Positions 52,774 through 63,704 are shown, counted from the stretch's first letter. The stretch: 64,000 bases of DNA from Samsonia erythrinae (GCF_004342665.1 NZ_SMBY01000010.1:45712-109711); one strand, 5' to 3'. Program-made: numbers and translations. The notes: generated by a model from the letters alone, not told the origin.

Positions 52774-53820
52774 ATGGAAAACAGTGAACAACTCGTCTGG
52801 TTGCATGGTGAACCCCGTGCTACCGGCGCCTTAAAGTCGGCCGCAGACGATTTTGTGGTGGTGGAAGACTTAGGGTTTCAGCCGGACGGCGACGGCGAAC
52901 AGGTATTGGTGCGCGTGCGCAAGCGCGGCTGTAATACGCAATTTGTGGCCGAGATGCTGGCAAAGTTTGCCCGACTGCCGCTACGTGCCGTGAGCTATGC
53001 CGGGCTGAAAGATCGCCATGCCGTGACAGAGCAATGGTTCTGTCTGCATATGCCGGGAAAGGAAACGCCGGATTTTTCCGCGTTCGAACTTGAAGGCTGT
53101 GAGGTGCTTGACGTTACCCGCCATCGTCGCAAATTGCGAATCGGTACGCTACGAGGCAATGATTTTACTCTGGTGTTGCGTCAGGTCAGCGATCGCCATG
53201 ATGTCGACGCTCGACTGGCGTTAATTGCCGCGAACGGCGTGCCTAATTATTTCGGTAGCCAGCGTTTCGGACGGGACGGGAACAATCTTGAGCAGGCGCG
53301 CCGCTGGGCGAATAACGAAATTCGGGTAAAAGAACGCAATAAACGCAGCTTTTATCTTTCCGCCAGCCGCAGCGCGATGTTTAATCAGGTGGCCAGCGCA
53401 AGACTGGCGCGGCGGCAGGAAAAGACCGTACTCTGCGGCGATGCATTGCAGCTTTCGGGGCGCGGTAGCTGGTTTGTGGCGAAAGCCGACGAACGGGATG
53501 CCCTACAGACCCGCCTTGATGCCGGTGAACTCCAGATTACCGCGCCTCTGCCGGGGGATGGTGAACTGGGGTCGCAGGACGATGCGCGGAGTTTTGAAGA
53601 GTGGGCATTGGCTGGGCAAGAGACGCTTTGGGCCTTAGTCCGGCGGGAGCGGGTTGAATCCGCCCGGCGTGCTATTTTGCTGTATCCACAGCAGATGCGC
53701 TGGAATTGGCGGGATGACGCCACCGTGGAATTGAAGTTTTGGCTGCCAGCGGGAAGTTTTGCCACCAGCGTGGTGAGAGAAGTGCTGCATTCGCGGCAGG
53801 ATACGGATAGCGATCTCTAA
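52774..53820 (+). CDS. truD: tRNA pseudouridine(13) synthase
   Basis: The 348-residue TruD modifies U13 of tRNA-Glu. It has [14 protein letters not shown], catalytic Asp in [26 protein letters not shown] and [21 protein letters not shown] 52774 fits the E. coli N-terminus; an in-frame ATG at 52720 adds 18 unconserved residues. The gene that normally follows with overlap, surE, is missing. Confidence 0.96.
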   Translation: MENSEQLVWLHGEPRATGALKSAADDFVVVEDLGFQPDGDGEQVLVRVRKRGCNTQFVAEMLAKFARLPLRAVSYAGLKDRHAVTEQWFCLHMPGKETPDFSAFELEGCEVLDVTRHRRKLRIGTLRGNDFTLVLRQVSDRHDVDARLALIAANGVPNYFGSQRFGRDGNNLEQARRWANNEIRVKERNKRSFYLSASRSAMFNQVASARLARRQEKTVLCGDALQLSGRGSWFVAKADERDALQTRLDAGELQITAPLPGDGELGSQDDARSFEEWALAGQETLWALVRRERVESARRAILLYPQQMRWNWRDDATVELKFWLPAGSFATSVVREVLHSRQDTDSDL

Positions 53821-53906
53821 TATGTCGCGATGCGTTTTCCTGAAGCGCGCAGAAGCCGGCAGCCATAGACGTGTGCGGTTGGCTTGCCCCTGAACGGGAA
53901 TATTGA

Positions 53907-53951
53907 TTGGTGACGAGGTTAACCATAGCTGAGGTCGGCGGGGAATGGTAA
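53907..53951 (+). pseudogene. Probable 3' scar of deleted surE
   Basis: In the frame ending with TAA at 53949-53951, the last codons read [12 protein letters not shown]. SurE of enterics ends in a similar VG..W tail, with its stop overlapping the pcm ATG. Here GAATGGTAA overlaps the pcm start (53945) in the same way. Upstream of ~14 codons the frame is closed by TGA. The 125-bp truD-pcm gap thus replaces a ~760-bp gene. Confidence 0.55.
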
Positions 53952-54571
53952 ACAAGCGTATACAAACGTTATTGGCGCAGCTGCGCCAACAGGGCATTCA
54001 GGACGAACGTCTGCTACAGGCGATAGAAGCCGTACCCAGAGAACGTTTTGTTGACGAAGCCTTCGAACATAAAGCGTATGAAAATACCGCTCTGCCTATT
54101 GGTTCTGGTCAGACGATCTCGCAACCCTATATGGTTGCGAAGATGACGGAGCTGCTCAGTCTGACGCCGGTTTCCCGCGTGTTGGAAATCGGTACCGGTT
54201 CGGGTTATCAAACGGCGATTCTGGCGCACTTGGTGCAACACGTCTGCTCGGTTGAGCGTATTAAAGGGCTGCAATGGCAGGCTAAACGTCGTCTGAAGCA
54301 GCTTGACTTACACAACGTGTCCACCCGTCACGGCGATGGCTGGTTGGGCTGGGCGTCGCGCGGCCCGTTTGATGCCATCATCGTGACGGCGGCGCCGCCG
54401 GAAATTCCTCGTGCGTTACTGGAGCAGCTTGATGAGGGCGGCGTGATGGTCTTGCCCGTCGGGGAACAGGCGCAAATGCTTCAGGTGGTGCAGCGGCGCG
54501 CCAGCGAATTTACCCTTCGGATGGTTGAGCCCGTTCGGTTTGTTCCGCTGGTCAAAGGGGAATTAGCCTGA
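53945..54571 (+). CDS. pcm: Protein-L-isoaspartate O-methyltransferase
   Basis: The 208-residue repair methyltransferase acts on isoaspartyl residues with SAM. It has [18 protein letters not shown], the active-site Ser in [16 protein letters not shown] motif [15 protein letters not shown] and VTAAPPEIP. Its start is fixed by similarity. Usually it is translated coupled to surE; here that partner is lost, and GAGGTCGGCGGGG upstream may serve as ribosome site. Confidence 0.96.
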   Translation: MVNKRIQTLLAQLRQQGIQDERLLQAIEAVPRERFVDEAFEHKAYENTALPIGSGQTISQPYMVAKMTELLSLTPVSRVLEIGTGSGYQTAILAHLVQHVCSVERIKGLQWQAKRRLKQLDLHNVSTRHGDGWLGWASRGPFDAIIVTAAPPEIPRALLEQLDEGGVMVLPVGEQAQMLQVVQRRASEFTLRMVEPVRFVPLVKGELA

Positions 54572-54965
54572 TACCGTGACGGTGGTGTGCATGATTGTTA
54601 AGCCTTTAACATTTCAATACCACGATTTTATGGTGCGAACGTGTTGATATTTTTAGCCTCTCACCAGCGTGGTATTTCTTCCCGTTGTTCCGCTTGCGAA
54701 CAAACACCGGGTACCGCTTACGCTACACTGTGTTATGCGTCAGTCAGGCGGGCGACAACGGATGCGGGGCTCACCCACCTGATTGGGTTCTGAATATTGC
54801 TGTTTTCTGAACGTTATATACTCTGATAGTTTGAGTTGCAGGATAAAACACGCGCTGGCGGTCCAGGCCGGACCGAGTGCTTAAGAAAGCTCATCGACAT
54901 GCAGCTTGAAATATGACGGGTATCATTATTTTTTTGAACGCTATAGTTATAGGGGAGTAAGGCGC
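54572..54965. other. Long pcm-nlpD spacer
   Basis: The 394-bp gap is non-coding. It holds the second 30-bp dispersed repeat (54896-54925) and presumably the nlpD promoter. GTTATATACTCTGATAG (54815-54831) contains a TATACT-type -10. No gene recognised. Confidence 0.5.
54896..54925 (+). repeat. Dispersed 30-bp intergenic repeat, copy 2
   Basis: The segment contains GCAGCTTGAAATATGACGGG and matches 10416-10445 at 26 of 30 positions, same orientation, ~40 bp before nlpD. Confidence 0.65.
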
Positions 54966-55997
54966 ATGGGAAGCCGAATGATCAATTTGCGTCAGATTGC
55001 TGCTTGTACGGTGATGATCGTAGGATTGGCTGGGTGTTCCAACAACGATACTCAATCCGCGCCGATCAGCAGCGTTGACGGAAATACTGGCAGCCGAGGG
55101 GGAGTGTTATCTGCGCCGCCATCACGCATTTCAACCCCGGGCGAGGGGGTTGCAACCACATCCGACGGGCGGATCATCTATAACCGCAGCTACGGTACTA
55201 TTCCGAAAGGCAGCTATAGCGGCGGGAATACCTACACAGTTAAACGGGGAGATACCCTGTTCTATATCGCCTGGATCACCGGCAATGACTACCGGGATCT
55301 GGCGCAGCGCAATAATATTCCTGAACCCTACAGTCTGAATGTGGGGCAAACGCTAAGTTTGGGCAACGGATCGGGCAATGCTATCCAGGACGGTAGTTCG
55401 GCTGGTGGCGGCATGTTGGCTGCAACCGATGCCACCCGCGGCGGTGTACCGACCCCGCCATCAAGTAACCAAATACAAACTACATCGGTTGATTCCCAGT
55501 CAACTAATGCGTATTCTGGTAACCAGGGTAAACAGAATGTAGGTAAAATGTTACCTGCGGCAGGGGCGACAACAACGGTTCCTGCTTCCGTTCCAGCGGC
55601 TGTAGCCAGCAGCAATACTGCTGCTGTCGGCAATTGGCGTTGGCCTACTGATGGAAAAGTCATTGATAGTTTCTCCGCTACCGAAGGGGGAAATAAAGGG
55701 ATTGATATCGCCGGCTCACGTGGGCAACCGATCACCGCAACCGCTAGTGGGCGTGTGGTGTACGCGGGCAACGCGCTGCGTGGTTACGGAAATCTGATAA
55801 TCATCAAACATAATGATGACTACCTCAGTGCTTATGCTCATAACGATACGATGCTGGTCCGTGAACAACAAGATGTCACGGCTGGACAAAAAATCGCTAC
55901 GATGGGCAGTACGGGCACAAGCTCAGTTCGCTTGCACTTTGAAATTCGTTACAAGGGGAAATCCGTAAACCCGCTGCGTTTTCTTCCGCAGCGATAA
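54966..55997 (+). CDS. nlpD: Murein hydrolase activator lipoprotein NlpD
   Basis: The 343-residue outer-membrane lipoprotein has lipobox VGLAGC, a LysM domain ([20 protein letters not shown], near 90-135), a low-complexity Ser/Thr/Asn/Gly linker and a C-terminal LytM/M23 domain ([29 protein letters not shown]). The M23 metal-ligand His of active enzymes is missing in NKGIDIAG, as in E. coli NlpD, so it activates AmiC rather than cutting murein. ATG 54966 has TAAGG upstream; the ATG at 54906 would precede the signal peptide with unconserved residues. The main rpoS promoter usually lies inside this gene. Confidence 0.94.
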   Translation: MGSRMINLRQIAACTVMIVGLAGCSNNDTQSAPISSVDGNTGSRGGVLSAPPSRISTPGEGVATTSDGRIIYNRSYGTIPKGSYSGGNTYTVKRGDTLFYIAWITGNDYRDLAQRNNIPEPYSLNVGQTLSLGNGSGNAIQDGSSAGGGMLAATDATRGGVPTPPSSNQIQTTSVDSQSTNAYSGNQGKQNVGKMLPAAGATTTVPASVPAAVASSNTAAVGNWRWPTDGKVIDSFSATEGGNKGIDIAGSRGQPITATASGRVVYAGNALRGYGNLIIIKHNDDYLSAYAHNDTMLVREQQDVTAGQKIATMGSTGTSSVRLHFEIRYKGKSVNPLRFLPQR

Positions 55998-56050
55998 ATC
56001 GGGCAGAGTATTTCGGTATTCTGCCAAGGGATCACGGGTAGGAGCCACTT

Positions 56051-57043
56051 ATGAGCCAAAGTACGCTGAAAGTTAACGAGTTACATGAAGAGACCGATTT
56101 CGACGAGAATGGACTTGACGTTTTTGATGACAAGGCGCTGGCTGAGGACGATACCAATGATAACGACTTGGCTGACGATGAGCCGTTATCACAAGGGGTT
56201 TCACAGCGTGTTCTGGATGCAACGCAGCTCTATTTGGGAGAAATTGGCTATTCGCCGCTTTTAACCGCAGAAGAAGAAGTGTATTTTGCCCGGCGTGCGC
56301 TGCGTGGTGATATTCCATCACGTCGCCGGATGATTGAAAGTAACCTGCGGCTGGTTGTGAAAATTGCCCGCCGTTACAACAATCGTGGTCTGGCCCTGTT
56401 GGATCTGATTGAGGAAGGGAACCTTGGTCTGATCCGGGCCGTTGAAAAATTTGACCCAGAAAGAGGGTTCCGCTTTTCAACGTATGCCACCTGGTGGATT
56501 CGACAAACGATAGAACGGGCCATCATGAACCAAACCCGTACCATTCGTTTACCTATCCACATTGTTAAAGAACTTAATGTTTACCTGCGCACCGCGCGCG
56601 AATTGTCGCATAAACTGGATCACGAGCCGAGTGCGGAAGAAATTGCCGAACAGCTCGATAAACCGGTTGATGATGTCAACCGCATGCTGCGTCTGAATGA
56701 GCGTATTACCTCCGTCGACACCCCGCTTGGGGGTGATTCGGACAAAGCGCTGTTGGATATTCTGGCTGACGAAAAAGACAATGGGCCTGAAGACACCACT
56801 CAGGATAACGATATGAAACAGAATATCGTGAAGTGGTTGTTCGAGCTTAACGCCAAGCAGCGTGAGGTGCTGGCACGTCGTTTCGGTCTACTGGGGTATG
56901 AAGCGGCGACGCTGGAAGATGTGGGACGCGAAATCGGCTTAACGCGCGAGCGTGTTCGTCAGATTCAGGTTGAAGGTTTACGCCGACTGCGTGAAATTCT
57001 TCAGGTTCAGGGGTTAAGCATCGAAGAGTTGTTTCGTGAATAA
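56051..57043 (+). CDS. rpoS: RNA polymerase sigma factor RpoS
   Basis: The 330-residue stationary-phase/general-stress sigma factor has an acidic N-terminus, region 1.2 ([21 protein letters not shown], in part), region 2 ([30 protein letters not shown], in part; [16 protein letters not shown]), region 3 and region 4 HTH ([20 protein letters not shown]). The RssB-contact Lys region (residues ~170-175) lies in the segment near [13 protein letters not shown]. It ends with a conserved FRE tail. Confidence 0.98.
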   Translation: MSQSTLKVNELHEETDFDENGLDVFDDKALAEDDTNDNDLADDEPLSQGVSQRVLDATQLYLGEIGYSPLLTAEEEVYFARRALRGDIPSRRRMIESNLRLVVKIARRYNNRGLALLDLIEEGNLGLIRAVEKFDPERGFRFSTYATWWIRQTIERAIMNQTRTIRLPIHIVKELNVYLRTARELSHKLDHEPSAEEIAEQLDKPVDDVNRMLRLNERITSVDTPLGGDSDKALLDILADEKDNGPEDTTQDNDMKQNIVKWLFELNAKQREVLARRFGLLGYEAATLEDVGREIGLTRERVRQIQVEGLRRLREILQVQGLSIEELFRE

Positions 57044-57067
57044 TCCATAACCGGAGATTCGTACATT

Positions 57068-57099
57068 AAAAAAATGGTGGGTTTCCCCACCATTTTTTA
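57068..57099. terminator. Bidirectional terminator between rpoS and proS
   Basis: ATGGTGGG (57074-57081) pairs with CCCACCAT (57086-57093), flanked by an A-run on one side and a T-run on the other, so it can serve rpoS (+) and proS (-). Confidence 0.92.
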
Positions 57100-57143
57100 T
57101 GCCTTGATACCCCAGCTCATTCGCAAAGGGGCATTGGCGGCGA

Positions 57144-58862
57144 TCAGCGTACAATATTCGCCAGCAGAAAATCGACGATTTCGCTGGTTTTAATCATTTG
57201 CTTTTCGCCGACCCGGCGGTTTTTGTATTCAATCTCTTCACTGTCCAGATTGCGATCGCCAATGACGATGGTGTGAGGAATACCAATCAGTTCCATGTCG
57301 GCGAACATCACGCCCGGACGCTCTTTGCGGTCATCAAGCAGAACTTCAACGCCTTTTGCACGCAGCTGCTGGTAAATATCCTCCGCCACTTCCTTCACGC
57401 GGAAAGATTTGTGCATGTTCATTGGCAGAATAGCCACGTGGAAAGGCGCAATAGCGTCTGGCCAGATGATGCCGCGTTCGTCATGGTTTTGCTCAATCGC
57501 CGCCGCCACTACGCGTGTGACGCCAATTCCGTAACAGCCCATCGTCAGAATCTGGTTGCGCCCGTCTTCGCCTTGAACCGTCGCTTTCAGCGCTTCGGAA
57601 TACTTGCTGCCCAGTTGGAAAATATGGCCGACTTCGATACCGCGTTTGATTTGCAGCGTACCTTTGCCGTCCGGGCTACTGTCGCCTTCAACCACGTTGC
57701 GAATATCCGCAACCTGCGGCAGTGCGACGTCACGTTCCCAATTGATGCCAAAATAGTGTTTTCCATCAATGTTCGCACCCGCGCTGAAATCACTCATCGC
57801 CGTGACGGTTCGGTCAACAATGACGGGGATCGACAAATTGACCGGGCCAAGCGAGCCAGGGCCAGCGCCGATGACCGCACGAATTTCTTCTTCCGTTGCA
57901 AAAGTCAACGGACTGGCTACCAGATCGATTTTCTCTGCTTTGATCTCATTCAGTTCGTGATCGCCGCGAACCAGCAACGCAACCAACTTGTGGCCGCTTT
58001 CTTTTGTGGCTTGCACTAGCAGCGTTTTGACGGTTTTTTCAATCGGCAGTTTAAATTGTTCGACCAGCTCGGCGATGGTCTTGGCATTCGGCGTATCCAC
58101 CAGACGCAATGCTTCTGTTGCTTCTGCGCGGCCTGACTGCGGTGCGACGGCCTCCGCCAGTTCTATATTTGCCGCATAATCGGATTCTGTTGAGAATACG
58201 ATATCGTCTTCACCACTGGCGGCCAGCACCTGAAACTCATGAGACGCATTACCGCCGATAGAGCCGGTATCCGCCTGAACAGCTCTGAAATCCAGCGCCA
58301 TACGGCTGAAAATTTTGCTGTAAGCGGTGTACATGGCGTCGTAAGTGACCTGCAACGATTCCTGAGAGGTATGGAAGGAGTAGGCATCTTTCATCAGGAA
58401 TTCACGCGAACGCATCACGCCGAAACGTGGGCGAACTTCATCGCGAAACTTCGTTTGGATCTGGAAAAAGTTCAGCGGCAACTGCTTGTACGAACTGATT
58501 TCATTACGGATCAGATCGGTAATCACTTCTTCGTGCGTGGGGCCAAGAACAAATGGGCGCTCACCACGGTCAACAAAGCGCAGCAGCTCTGGACCATATT
58601 GCTCCCAGCGGCCACTTTCCACCCATAAATCGGCAGGCTGAACAACGGGCATGGACACTTCGATGGCCCCTGCGTTATTCATCTCTTCGCGTACGATGTT
58701 TTCAACTTTTCTTAAAACACGTAAACCGGTCGGTAACCAGGTATAAAGACCTGAGGCCAGTTTACGAATCATTCCTGCCCGGAGCATCAACTGATGGCTG
58801 ATGACTTCCGCATCGGCTGGCGTCTCCTTGAGCGTGGAGAGCATATATTGGCTAGTACGCAT
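57144..58862 (-). CDS. proS: Prolyl-tRNA synthetase
   Basis: The 572-residue class IIa synthetase is of the bacterial type with the INS editing domain between motifs 2 and 3 (about residues 225-405). It has motif 1 in [33 protein letters not shown], motif 2 [26 protein letters not shown] (in part), motif 3 [13 protein letters not shown], and the C-terminal anticodon-binding domain. It is followed on the minus strand only by the shared terminator. Confidence 0.98.
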   Translation of the reverse strand: MRTSQYMLSTLKETPADAEVISHQLMLRAGMIRKLASGLYTWLPTGLRVLRKVENIVREEMNNAGAIEVSMPVVQPADLWVESGRWEQYGPELLRFVDRGERPFVLGPTHEEVITDLIRNEISSYKQLPLNFFQIQTKFRDEVRPRFGVMRSREFLMKDAYSFHTSQESLQVTYDAMYTAYSKIFSRMALDFRAVQADTGSIGGNASHEFQVLAASGEDDIVFSTESDYAANIELAEAVAPQSGRAEATEALRLVDTPNAKTIAELVEQFKLPIEKTVKTLLVQATKESGHKLVALLVRGDHELNEIKAEKIDLVASPLTFATEEEIRAVIGAGPGSLGPVNLSIPVIVDRTVTAMSDFSAGANIDGKHYFGINWERDVALPQVADIRNVVEGDSSPDGKGTLQIKRGIEVGHIFQLGSKYSEALKATVQGEDGRNQILTMGCYGIGVTRVVAAAIEQNHDERGIIWPDAIAPFHVAILPMNMHKSFRVKEVAEDIYQQLRAKGVEVLLDDRKERPGVMFADMELIGIPHTIVIGDRNLDSEEIEYKNRRVGEKQMIKTSEIVDFLLANIVR

Positions 58863-59007
58863 GGTGTTTTAGTTCCATTAGAACGGTAAAAAGCATAGGG
58901 CTGTCGCGCAGCCGAAGGCACATAAAAAGTGGCTTAGTTTAACAGCGTGGGCGGCGGGCCAAAAGAGAGTAGGAACAATTTTAGAATATATTGCTGCGGT
59001 TAGTGTT

Positions 59008-59724
59008 TTAACACCCGTTTGACGGGTCGAGGCTTAACACTTCGGTTTGTTCTCCGCAGACACGCCAGCAAACGTTGAATTCCAGCAGCAAAACGGCGTA
59101 TTCCCGCGGCGTATTTTCTCCTTTCCGGTAAGCTGGGCGAGGATCCTGCGCCAATACCTGCGAGATAAACCGCCTGAGCTGTGGATATTTCTTCTGGTAT
59201 TCAGCTACCTGCTTTTCCGCCAGCGGAGAAAACCTGACCGGCATCGCGGCATCGGGGGTCGTCTGGGCAAAACCTGCTCGCGCCAGCGGATAACTTTCAG
59301 CAAAAGGCAGATAAGGTTTGATATCGACGACCGGGGTACCATCAACCAGATCAAGGCTGCCCAATTCGAGCGTTATGGCGTCGCCTTTTCGGCGAATCCC
59401 CTTTAATTCAACCAATGACATGCCGATAGGGTTAGGACGAAAGGTTGAACGCGTGGCGAACACGCCCGTCCGCGTGTTTCCGCCCAGGCGCGGTGGCCTC
59501 ACCGTTGGACGCCAACCGCCTTCCATCGTTTGGTGAAATACGAACAGCACCCAAATGTGACTGAAATCTTCGAGTCCTCTCACACACTCAGGATGATGGT
59601 ACGGCGGCAGTAGCTGAAGTTCTCCGCCTCCATCTTCAATCAGGCCCGGCTGCCGCGGAATGGCAAATTTTTCTTTATAAGGGGAGCGGATAACCCCGAT
59701 CTGATTGAAAACAAATTCGCTCAT
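59008..59724 (-). CDS. trmO: tRNA (N6-threonylcarbamoyladenosine(37)-N6)-methyltransferase
   Basis: The 238-residue TrmO (YaeB/TsaA) methylates t6A37 of tRNA-Thr with SAM through a single beta-barrel fold. It has VIRSPYKEKFAIPRQPG, LEDFSHIWVLFVFH and GVFATRSTFRPNPIGMSLVEL (in part). ATG 59724 matches the family start; it overlaps the rcsF stop region by 4 bp (59721-59724). Confidence 0.95.
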   Translation of the reverse strand: MSEFVFNQIGVIRSPYKEKFAIPRQPGLIEDGGGELQLLPPYHHPECVRGLEDFSHIWVLFVFHQTMEGGWRPTVRPPRLGGNTRTGVFATRSTFRPNPIGMSLVELKGIRRKGDAITLELGSLDLVDGTPVVDIKPYLPFAESYPLARAGFAQTTPDAAMPVRFSPLAEKQVAEYQKKYPQLRRFISQVLAQDPRPAYRKGENTPREYAVLLLEFNVCWRVCGEQTEVLSLDPSNGC

Positions 59725-60131
59725 TGTGCAGAGACTTTCAGTGCTGTGCCTTGGCAAATGACCTGACTATGACAGCCCGCTACGCCGCTGACGGTTTGGC
59801 ATTCGTGCAGTAAAACCGCATTGGCTTTCATGCCGGTCGCGCGGTGTTGCATTCTTTTCCGCGCATTCGCGATGCTGGGGGGCGCATCCTGAGCGCTAAC
59901 CTGGCAGGAAGAGCCTGAAACCTCTCCCATATCGCGGAAAGGCTTACCGACCAATTCCTCCGCGCTTTTATACAATGTGGCAGGAGCCGGGCGAACTGTC
60001 GGTTTGGGTTTAGGTGCCGGTTCCACGGTTTTGGTCTCAATAACCGGTTGAGGAGCAGGTGCCGGTGGCTTCTGGAATAAGGAACAGCCAGTCAGCGACA
60101 TTGCTAACACAATAAAGGGAACTGCACGCAT
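59721..60131 (-). CDS. rcsF: Rcs stress sensor lipoprotein RcsF
   Basis: The 136-residue outer-membrane lipoprotein activates the Rcs phosphorelay on envelope stress. It has lipobox MSLTGCSLF, a Pro/Ala/Lys-rich linker (residues ~20-50) that threads through OMPs, and a C-terminal domain with four cysteines (SSCQVS, ECQTVSGVAGC, VICQG) for two disulfides. ATG 60131 follows GAGGAA; the longer frame adds 19 unconserved residues. It is coupled to trmO. Confidence 0.94.
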   Translation of the reverse strand: MRAVPFIVLAMSLTGCSLFQKPPAPAPQPVIETKTVEPAPKPKPTVRPAPATLYKSAEELVGKPFRDMGEVSGSSCQVSAQDAPPSIANARKRMQHRATGMKANAVLLHECQTVSGVAGCHSQVICQGTALKVSAQ

Positions 60132-60192
60132 TAATAATTCCTCTGCTTTTTTTTCAAAGAACGGGTATTGAAGCAAGCTATCACGCAAATAA

Positions 60193-60216
60193 CAAGACGG
60201 GCCGTAGCCCGTCTTG
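60193..60216 (-). terminator. Terminator-like hairpin after metQ
   Basis: CAAGACGGGC (60193-60202) pairs exactly with GCCCGTCTTG (60207-60216), a perfect 10-bp stem with loop CGTA. On the minus strand, after metQ, it is followed by TTATTTG. Confidence 0.75.
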
Positions 60217-60250
60217 CAGATATCTTTTAGTTGACTGGGTAATCGCGGGA

Positions 60251-61066
60251 TTACCAGCCTTTCACCGCGCCGCCATTAAAGATTTTATTTGCAGCGTCGT
60301 TCACTTCGTCTGATTGATAAGCCTGAACAAATTTTTTCACGTTTTCGGCGTCTTTGTTGTTTTCACGTGCCACCAGCAGGTTTACGTACGGAGAATCTTT
60401 CTCTTCAACAAACAAGCCATCTTTCGTCGGCGTCAGGTTAATCTGGCTGGCGTAAGTGGTGTTGATTATCGCCAGTGCGATTTGTGCATCATCCAGAGAA
60501 CGAGGCAGCTGTGGCGCTTCCAGTTCAACCAGTTTGATATTTTTCGGGTTTTCGGTCACGTCCAGTACGGTCGGCAGCAGACCGACGTTGTCTTTCAGCT
60601 TAATCAGCCCGACTTTTTGCAACAGCAGTAAAGCGCGCCCCAGATTGGTTGGGTCATTCGGTAATGCAACCTGAGCGCCATCTTGCAGTTCATTCAGTGA
60701 TTTAATTTTTTTGGAATAGCCGGCAATCGGGTAGACAAAGCTGTTGCCAACAGAAACCAGTTTATAACCCCTGTCTTTGATCTGCTGATCCAGATACGGT
60801 TTGTGCTGGAAGGCGTTCAGATCGATATCGCCTTTGCTCAGTGCTTCATTTGGCAATACGTAATCGTTAAACGTGACCAATTCAACATCCAGGCCATATT
60901 TGTCCTTCGCGACTTTCTGGGCAACTTCCGCAACCTGCTGTTCTGCGCCAACAATCACGCCGACTTTAATATGGTTGGGATCCTTTTCTTCCTGTCCGCA
61001 TCCCGCTAACGCCAGAGCACCAATTAGTGCGCCAATGGTCGCAATCGATTTCAATTTAATCGCCAT
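60251..61066 (-). CDS. metQ: Methionine-binding lipoprotein MetQ
   Basis: The 271-residue NlpA-family binding lipoprotein has a signal with lipobox LALAGCGQ. It binds D/L-methionine for MetNI. Blocks include VELVTFNDYVLPNEAL, DIDLNAFQHKPYLD, VALPNDPTNLGRALLLL and AIINTTYASQINLTP. It is third in metN-metI-metQ. Confidence 0.96.
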   Translation of the reverse strand: MAIKLKSIATIGALIGALALAGCGQEEKDPNHIKVGVIVGAEQQVAEVAQKVAKDKYGLDVELVTFNDYVLPNEALSKGDIDLNAFQHKPYLDQQIKDRGYKLVSVGNSFVYPIAGYSKKIKSLNELQDGAQVALPNDPTNLGRALLLLQKVGLIKLKDNVGLLPTVLDVTENPKNIKLVELEAPQLPRSLDDAQIALAIINTTYASQINLTPTKDGLFVEEKDSPYVNLLVARENNKDAENVKKFVQAYQSDEVNDAANKIFNGGAVKGW

Positions 61067-61129
61067 ATCCTTACCTCTAATTAAAATGCCTTCTTCGCAT
61101 ATGCCATAGGCAAATGCCTATTGTGGTGA

Positions 61130-61783
61130 TTACTTGTGTGTGACAGCTTTTACTGCCCTGTCTCCGCAGAATTGAATCAGGTAAACCAAAATGACCAGCA
61201 GTATTAATACCGTATTCATGACCGTTGCGTTATAACCAATATAACCATACTGATAACCAATTTGACCTAAGCCGCCTGCGCCTACGGCTCCCCCCATAGC
61301 AGAATAGCCTACTAGCGTGATAAGCGTGATGGTTGCAGCATTAATTAATCCCGGTAAGGCTTCCGGCAGTAATATCTTTCTGATGATCTGCATCGGCGTG
61401 GCGCCCATCGCGCGGGCGGCTTCGATCAGCCCGGTCGGAATTTCAAGCAGCGCATTCTCCACCATGCGGGCAATAAAAGGTGCTGCACCGACGGTGAGCG
61501 GGACTATCGCCGCCTGTAGACCAATCGACGTTCCGACAATCACGCGGGTAAAAGGAATCATCCAGACGAGCAGGATAATGAACGGAATGGAACGGAAAAT
61601 GTTCACCAGCGCAGAAACAATCCGATAAAGCTTAGGGTTGGCAATAATTTGCCCCGGACGCGTGGTGTATAACAGTACGCCGACGGGCAAGCCTAAAACG
61701 AAACCGAAAAAGCCAGAGACAAATGTCATGGCGATCGTTTCCCATACACCTCGGGCAAGTAACCATAACATGGCTTCAGACAT
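61130..61783 (-). CDS. metI: Methionine ABC transporter permease MetI
   Basis: The 217-residue inner-membrane permease has five helices and the coupling segment [26 protein letters not shown] (in part). It is the same length as E. coli MetI. ATG 61783 overlaps the end of metN by 8 bp and fits the family start MSEAMLWLL; the ATG at 61798 is less likely. Confidence 0.96.
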   Translation of the reverse strand: MSEAMLWLLARGVWETIAMTFVSGFFGFVLGLPVGVLLYTTRPGQIIANPKLYRIVSALVNIFRSIPFIILLVWMIPFTRVIVGTSIGLQAAIVPLTVGAAPFIARMVENALLEIPTGLIEAARAMGATPMQIIRKILLPEALPGLINAATITLITLVGYSAMGGAVGAGGLGQIGYQYGYIGYNATVMNTVLILLVILVYLIQFCGDRAVKAVTHK

Positions 61784-62807
61784 AACCCAGTACCTCAATA
61801 TTCACGTGATTTTCTTGCAGAAATTTGATCGCGGCTTGGGTGTCTACCGTGTTGCCATGCATTTCTGCCAGCATGATGCCGAACTTGACGCCGCCGGCGT
61901 AGTCCATCTGGGCGCTGATAATATTATTGTTGACGTTAAAACGTCGGGCGGCTTCGGACAACAGCGGCGCATCCACTGATTGACCGGTGAACTCCATCCG
62001 TAATAACGGCGGGCTCCCCGGCTGAGGGTCAGGAGACAGGCGCGTGAGATAATCGTCAGGAATATCCAAATGTAATGTTGACTGAATGAATTTTTGCGCC
62101 AGCGGCGTTTTAGGATGAGAAAAGACTTCGCTTACCGTGTCCTGTTCAATAAGTCTCCCATTGCTGATAACGGCAACCCGATCGCAAATACGCTTCACGA
62201 CGTCCATTTCATGGGTAATGAGGAGGATCGTCAGGCCTAAACGTCGATTGATGTCTTTGAGTAATTCAAGAATTGAACGAGTCGTCGCCGGATCCAGCGC
62301 GCTGGTGGCTTCGTCGCACAGCAAGACTTTCGGGTTGCTGGCCAGCGCGCGGGCGATGGCCACGCGTTGTTTTTGCCCGCCGGACAGATTGGCAGGGTAA
62401 ATATCATGCTTGTCAGACAACCCAGCCAATTCGAGCAGTTCATTAACCCGGCGAGTAATTTCAGCTTTTGGGGTGTTATCCAGTTCAAGAGGGAGAGCGA
62501 TGTTGCCGAAAACGGTACGCGATGCGAGCAGGTTGAAGTGCTGGAAAATCATACCGATTTGACGACGAGCGCGCGTTAACTGGTTGTCTGACAACTGAGT
62601 CAGATCTTGTCCGTCTACCAGCACTTTCCCTTCCGTTGGACGCTCTAATAAGTTGACGCATCGAATGAGCGTACTTTTGCCCGCCCCTGATGCGCCAATC
62701 ACGCCATAGATTTGCCCGGTGGGAACATGAAGGCTCACATCAGCAAGTGCGGTAATTGCCCGGCCATTTTGCTGAAAAACCTTAGTAATATTAGAAAGTT
62801 CAATCAT
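61776..62807 (-). CDS. metN: Methionine ABC transporter ATP-binding protein MetN
   Basis: The 343-residue ATPase has Walker [10 protein letters not shown], signature LSGGQKQR, Walker [14 protein letters not shown], and a C-terminal NIL domain (residues ~265-343) that binds methionine and inhibits transport. It heads metNIQ and is preceded by a MetJ operator. Confidence 0.97.
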   Translation of the reverse strand: MIELSNITKVFQQNGRAITALADVSLHVPTGQIYGVIGASGAGKSTLIRCVNLLERPTEGKVLVDGQDLTQLSDNQLTRARRQIGMIFQHFNLLASRTVFGNIALPLELDNTPKAEITRRVNELLELAGLSDKHDIYPANLSGGQKQRVAIARALASNPKVLLCDEATSALDPATTRSILELLKDINRRLGLTILLITHEMDVVKRICDRVAVISNGRLIEQDTVSEVFSHPKTPLAQKFIQSTLHLDIPDDYLTRLSPDPQPGSPPLLRMEFTGQSVDAPLLSEAARRFNVNNNIISAQMDYAGGVKFGIMLAEMHGNTVDTQAAIKFLQENHVNIEVLGYV

Positions 62808-62878
62808 ATATTTTTTATCGTGAGTGCCTGTGGCAGGATAAATCAGTTTCTGCGCATGCAGAATATGGACGGATGTTA

Positions 62879-62894
62879 GGGCGTCTAGACGTCT
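62879..62894. promoter_or_regulatory. MetJ operator (met boxes)
   Basis: Two adjacent 8-bp boxes, GGGCGTCT (62879-62886) and a perfect AGACGTCT (62887-62894), lie 72-87 bp upstream of metN. MetJ with SAM should repress metNIQ. A third box next to it is degenerate. Confidence 0.85.
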
Positions 62895-62987
62895 AAGTCA
62901 ATCGGGATTGTCATGGCTCTGCATTCTCCCAGTGGGGGAAAACATGCGATACTACCGCGTAATTTAGGCCATTCAGGAGCAAAGTCA

Positions 62988-63551
62988 GTGGCGCAAAGCG
63001 TTCCAGCAATTTTTCTTGATCGTGACGGCACGATCAATGTCGATCACGGTTATGTTCATGATATCGATCACTTTCAGTTTATCGATGGCGTCATTGATGC
63101 CATGCGTGAGTTGAAAAACATGGGGTTCGCGCTGGTTGTTGTGACGAATCAATCCGGCATCGCGCGCGGCAAATTTACCGAAGACCAGTTTATGCAACTG
63201 ACTGAATGGATGGACTGGTCGCTGGCAGATCGCGGCGTGGATCTGGATGGCATCTACTTTTGTCCACATCATCCCGACGCTGGGGATGGCGAATACCGTC
63301 AGACCTGTGATTGTCGTAAGCCCGAGCCCGGAATGTTACTTTCCGCGCAACGTCACCTGCACATTGATATGCCTGCGTCTTATATGGTGGGCGATAAAAC
63401 AGAAGATATGCAGGCTGCAATCGGCGCGGGCGTCGGTACTAAACTGCTGGTTCGCACCGGTAAAGCCATCACCGGGCAGGGGGAAGCGCTGGCGGATGAT
63501 GTGCTGGAAAGCCTCGCAGACCTGCCCAAATGGATAAAAACGCGCAGTTAA
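62988..63551 (+). CDS. gmhB: D-glycero-beta-D-manno-heptose 1,7-bisphosphate 7-phosphatase
   Basis: The 187-residue HAD phosphatase makes ADP-heptose precursor for LPS core. It has [11 protein letters not shown] (nucleophile Asp), [10 protein letters not shown], zinc loop CPHHPD...CDCRKPEPG and [12 protein letters not shown] 62988 is chosen: AGGAG lies just upstream and [14 protein letters not shown] aligns with the family N-terminus. The earlier ATG at 62913 lies close to the met operator and adds unconserved residues. It directly precedes an rRNA operon, as before rrsH in E. coli. Confidence 0.95.
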   Translation: MAQSVPAIFLDRDGTINVDHGYVHDIDHFQFIDGVIDAMRELKNMGFALVVVTNQSGIARGKFTEDQFMQLTEWMDWSLADRGVDLDGIYFCPHHPDAGDGEYRQTCDCRKPEPGMLLSAQRHLHIDMPASYMVGDKTEDMQAAIGAGVGTKLLVRTGKAITGQGEALADDVLESLADLPKWIKTRS

Positions 63552-63603
63552 TAGGCTAAACGAATGAAAGATGCGCAAGCGGAAAAAAGTTTGCGAGATT
63601 TGC

Positions 63604-63631
63604 TTGCGCTTCTGATTTCGCCCCCTATAAT
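63604..63631 (+). promoter_or_regulatory. rrn P1 promoter
   Basis: TTGCGC (63604-63609), 16-bp spacer, TATAAT (63626-63631) followed by a GC-rich discriminator GCGCC, the layout of stringently controlled rrn P1 promoters. Confidence 0.85.
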
Positions 63632-63704
63632 GCGCCTCCATCGACACGGCGCTGTGACTCACAAGTCGGTCGGTAAAGAAAGGGAAAACGCTTTAAAATA
63701 AACG

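Noticed and set aside
57198..58019. 273-codon plus-strand open frame
   Set aside because: Antisense to proS; shadow frame without ribosome site.
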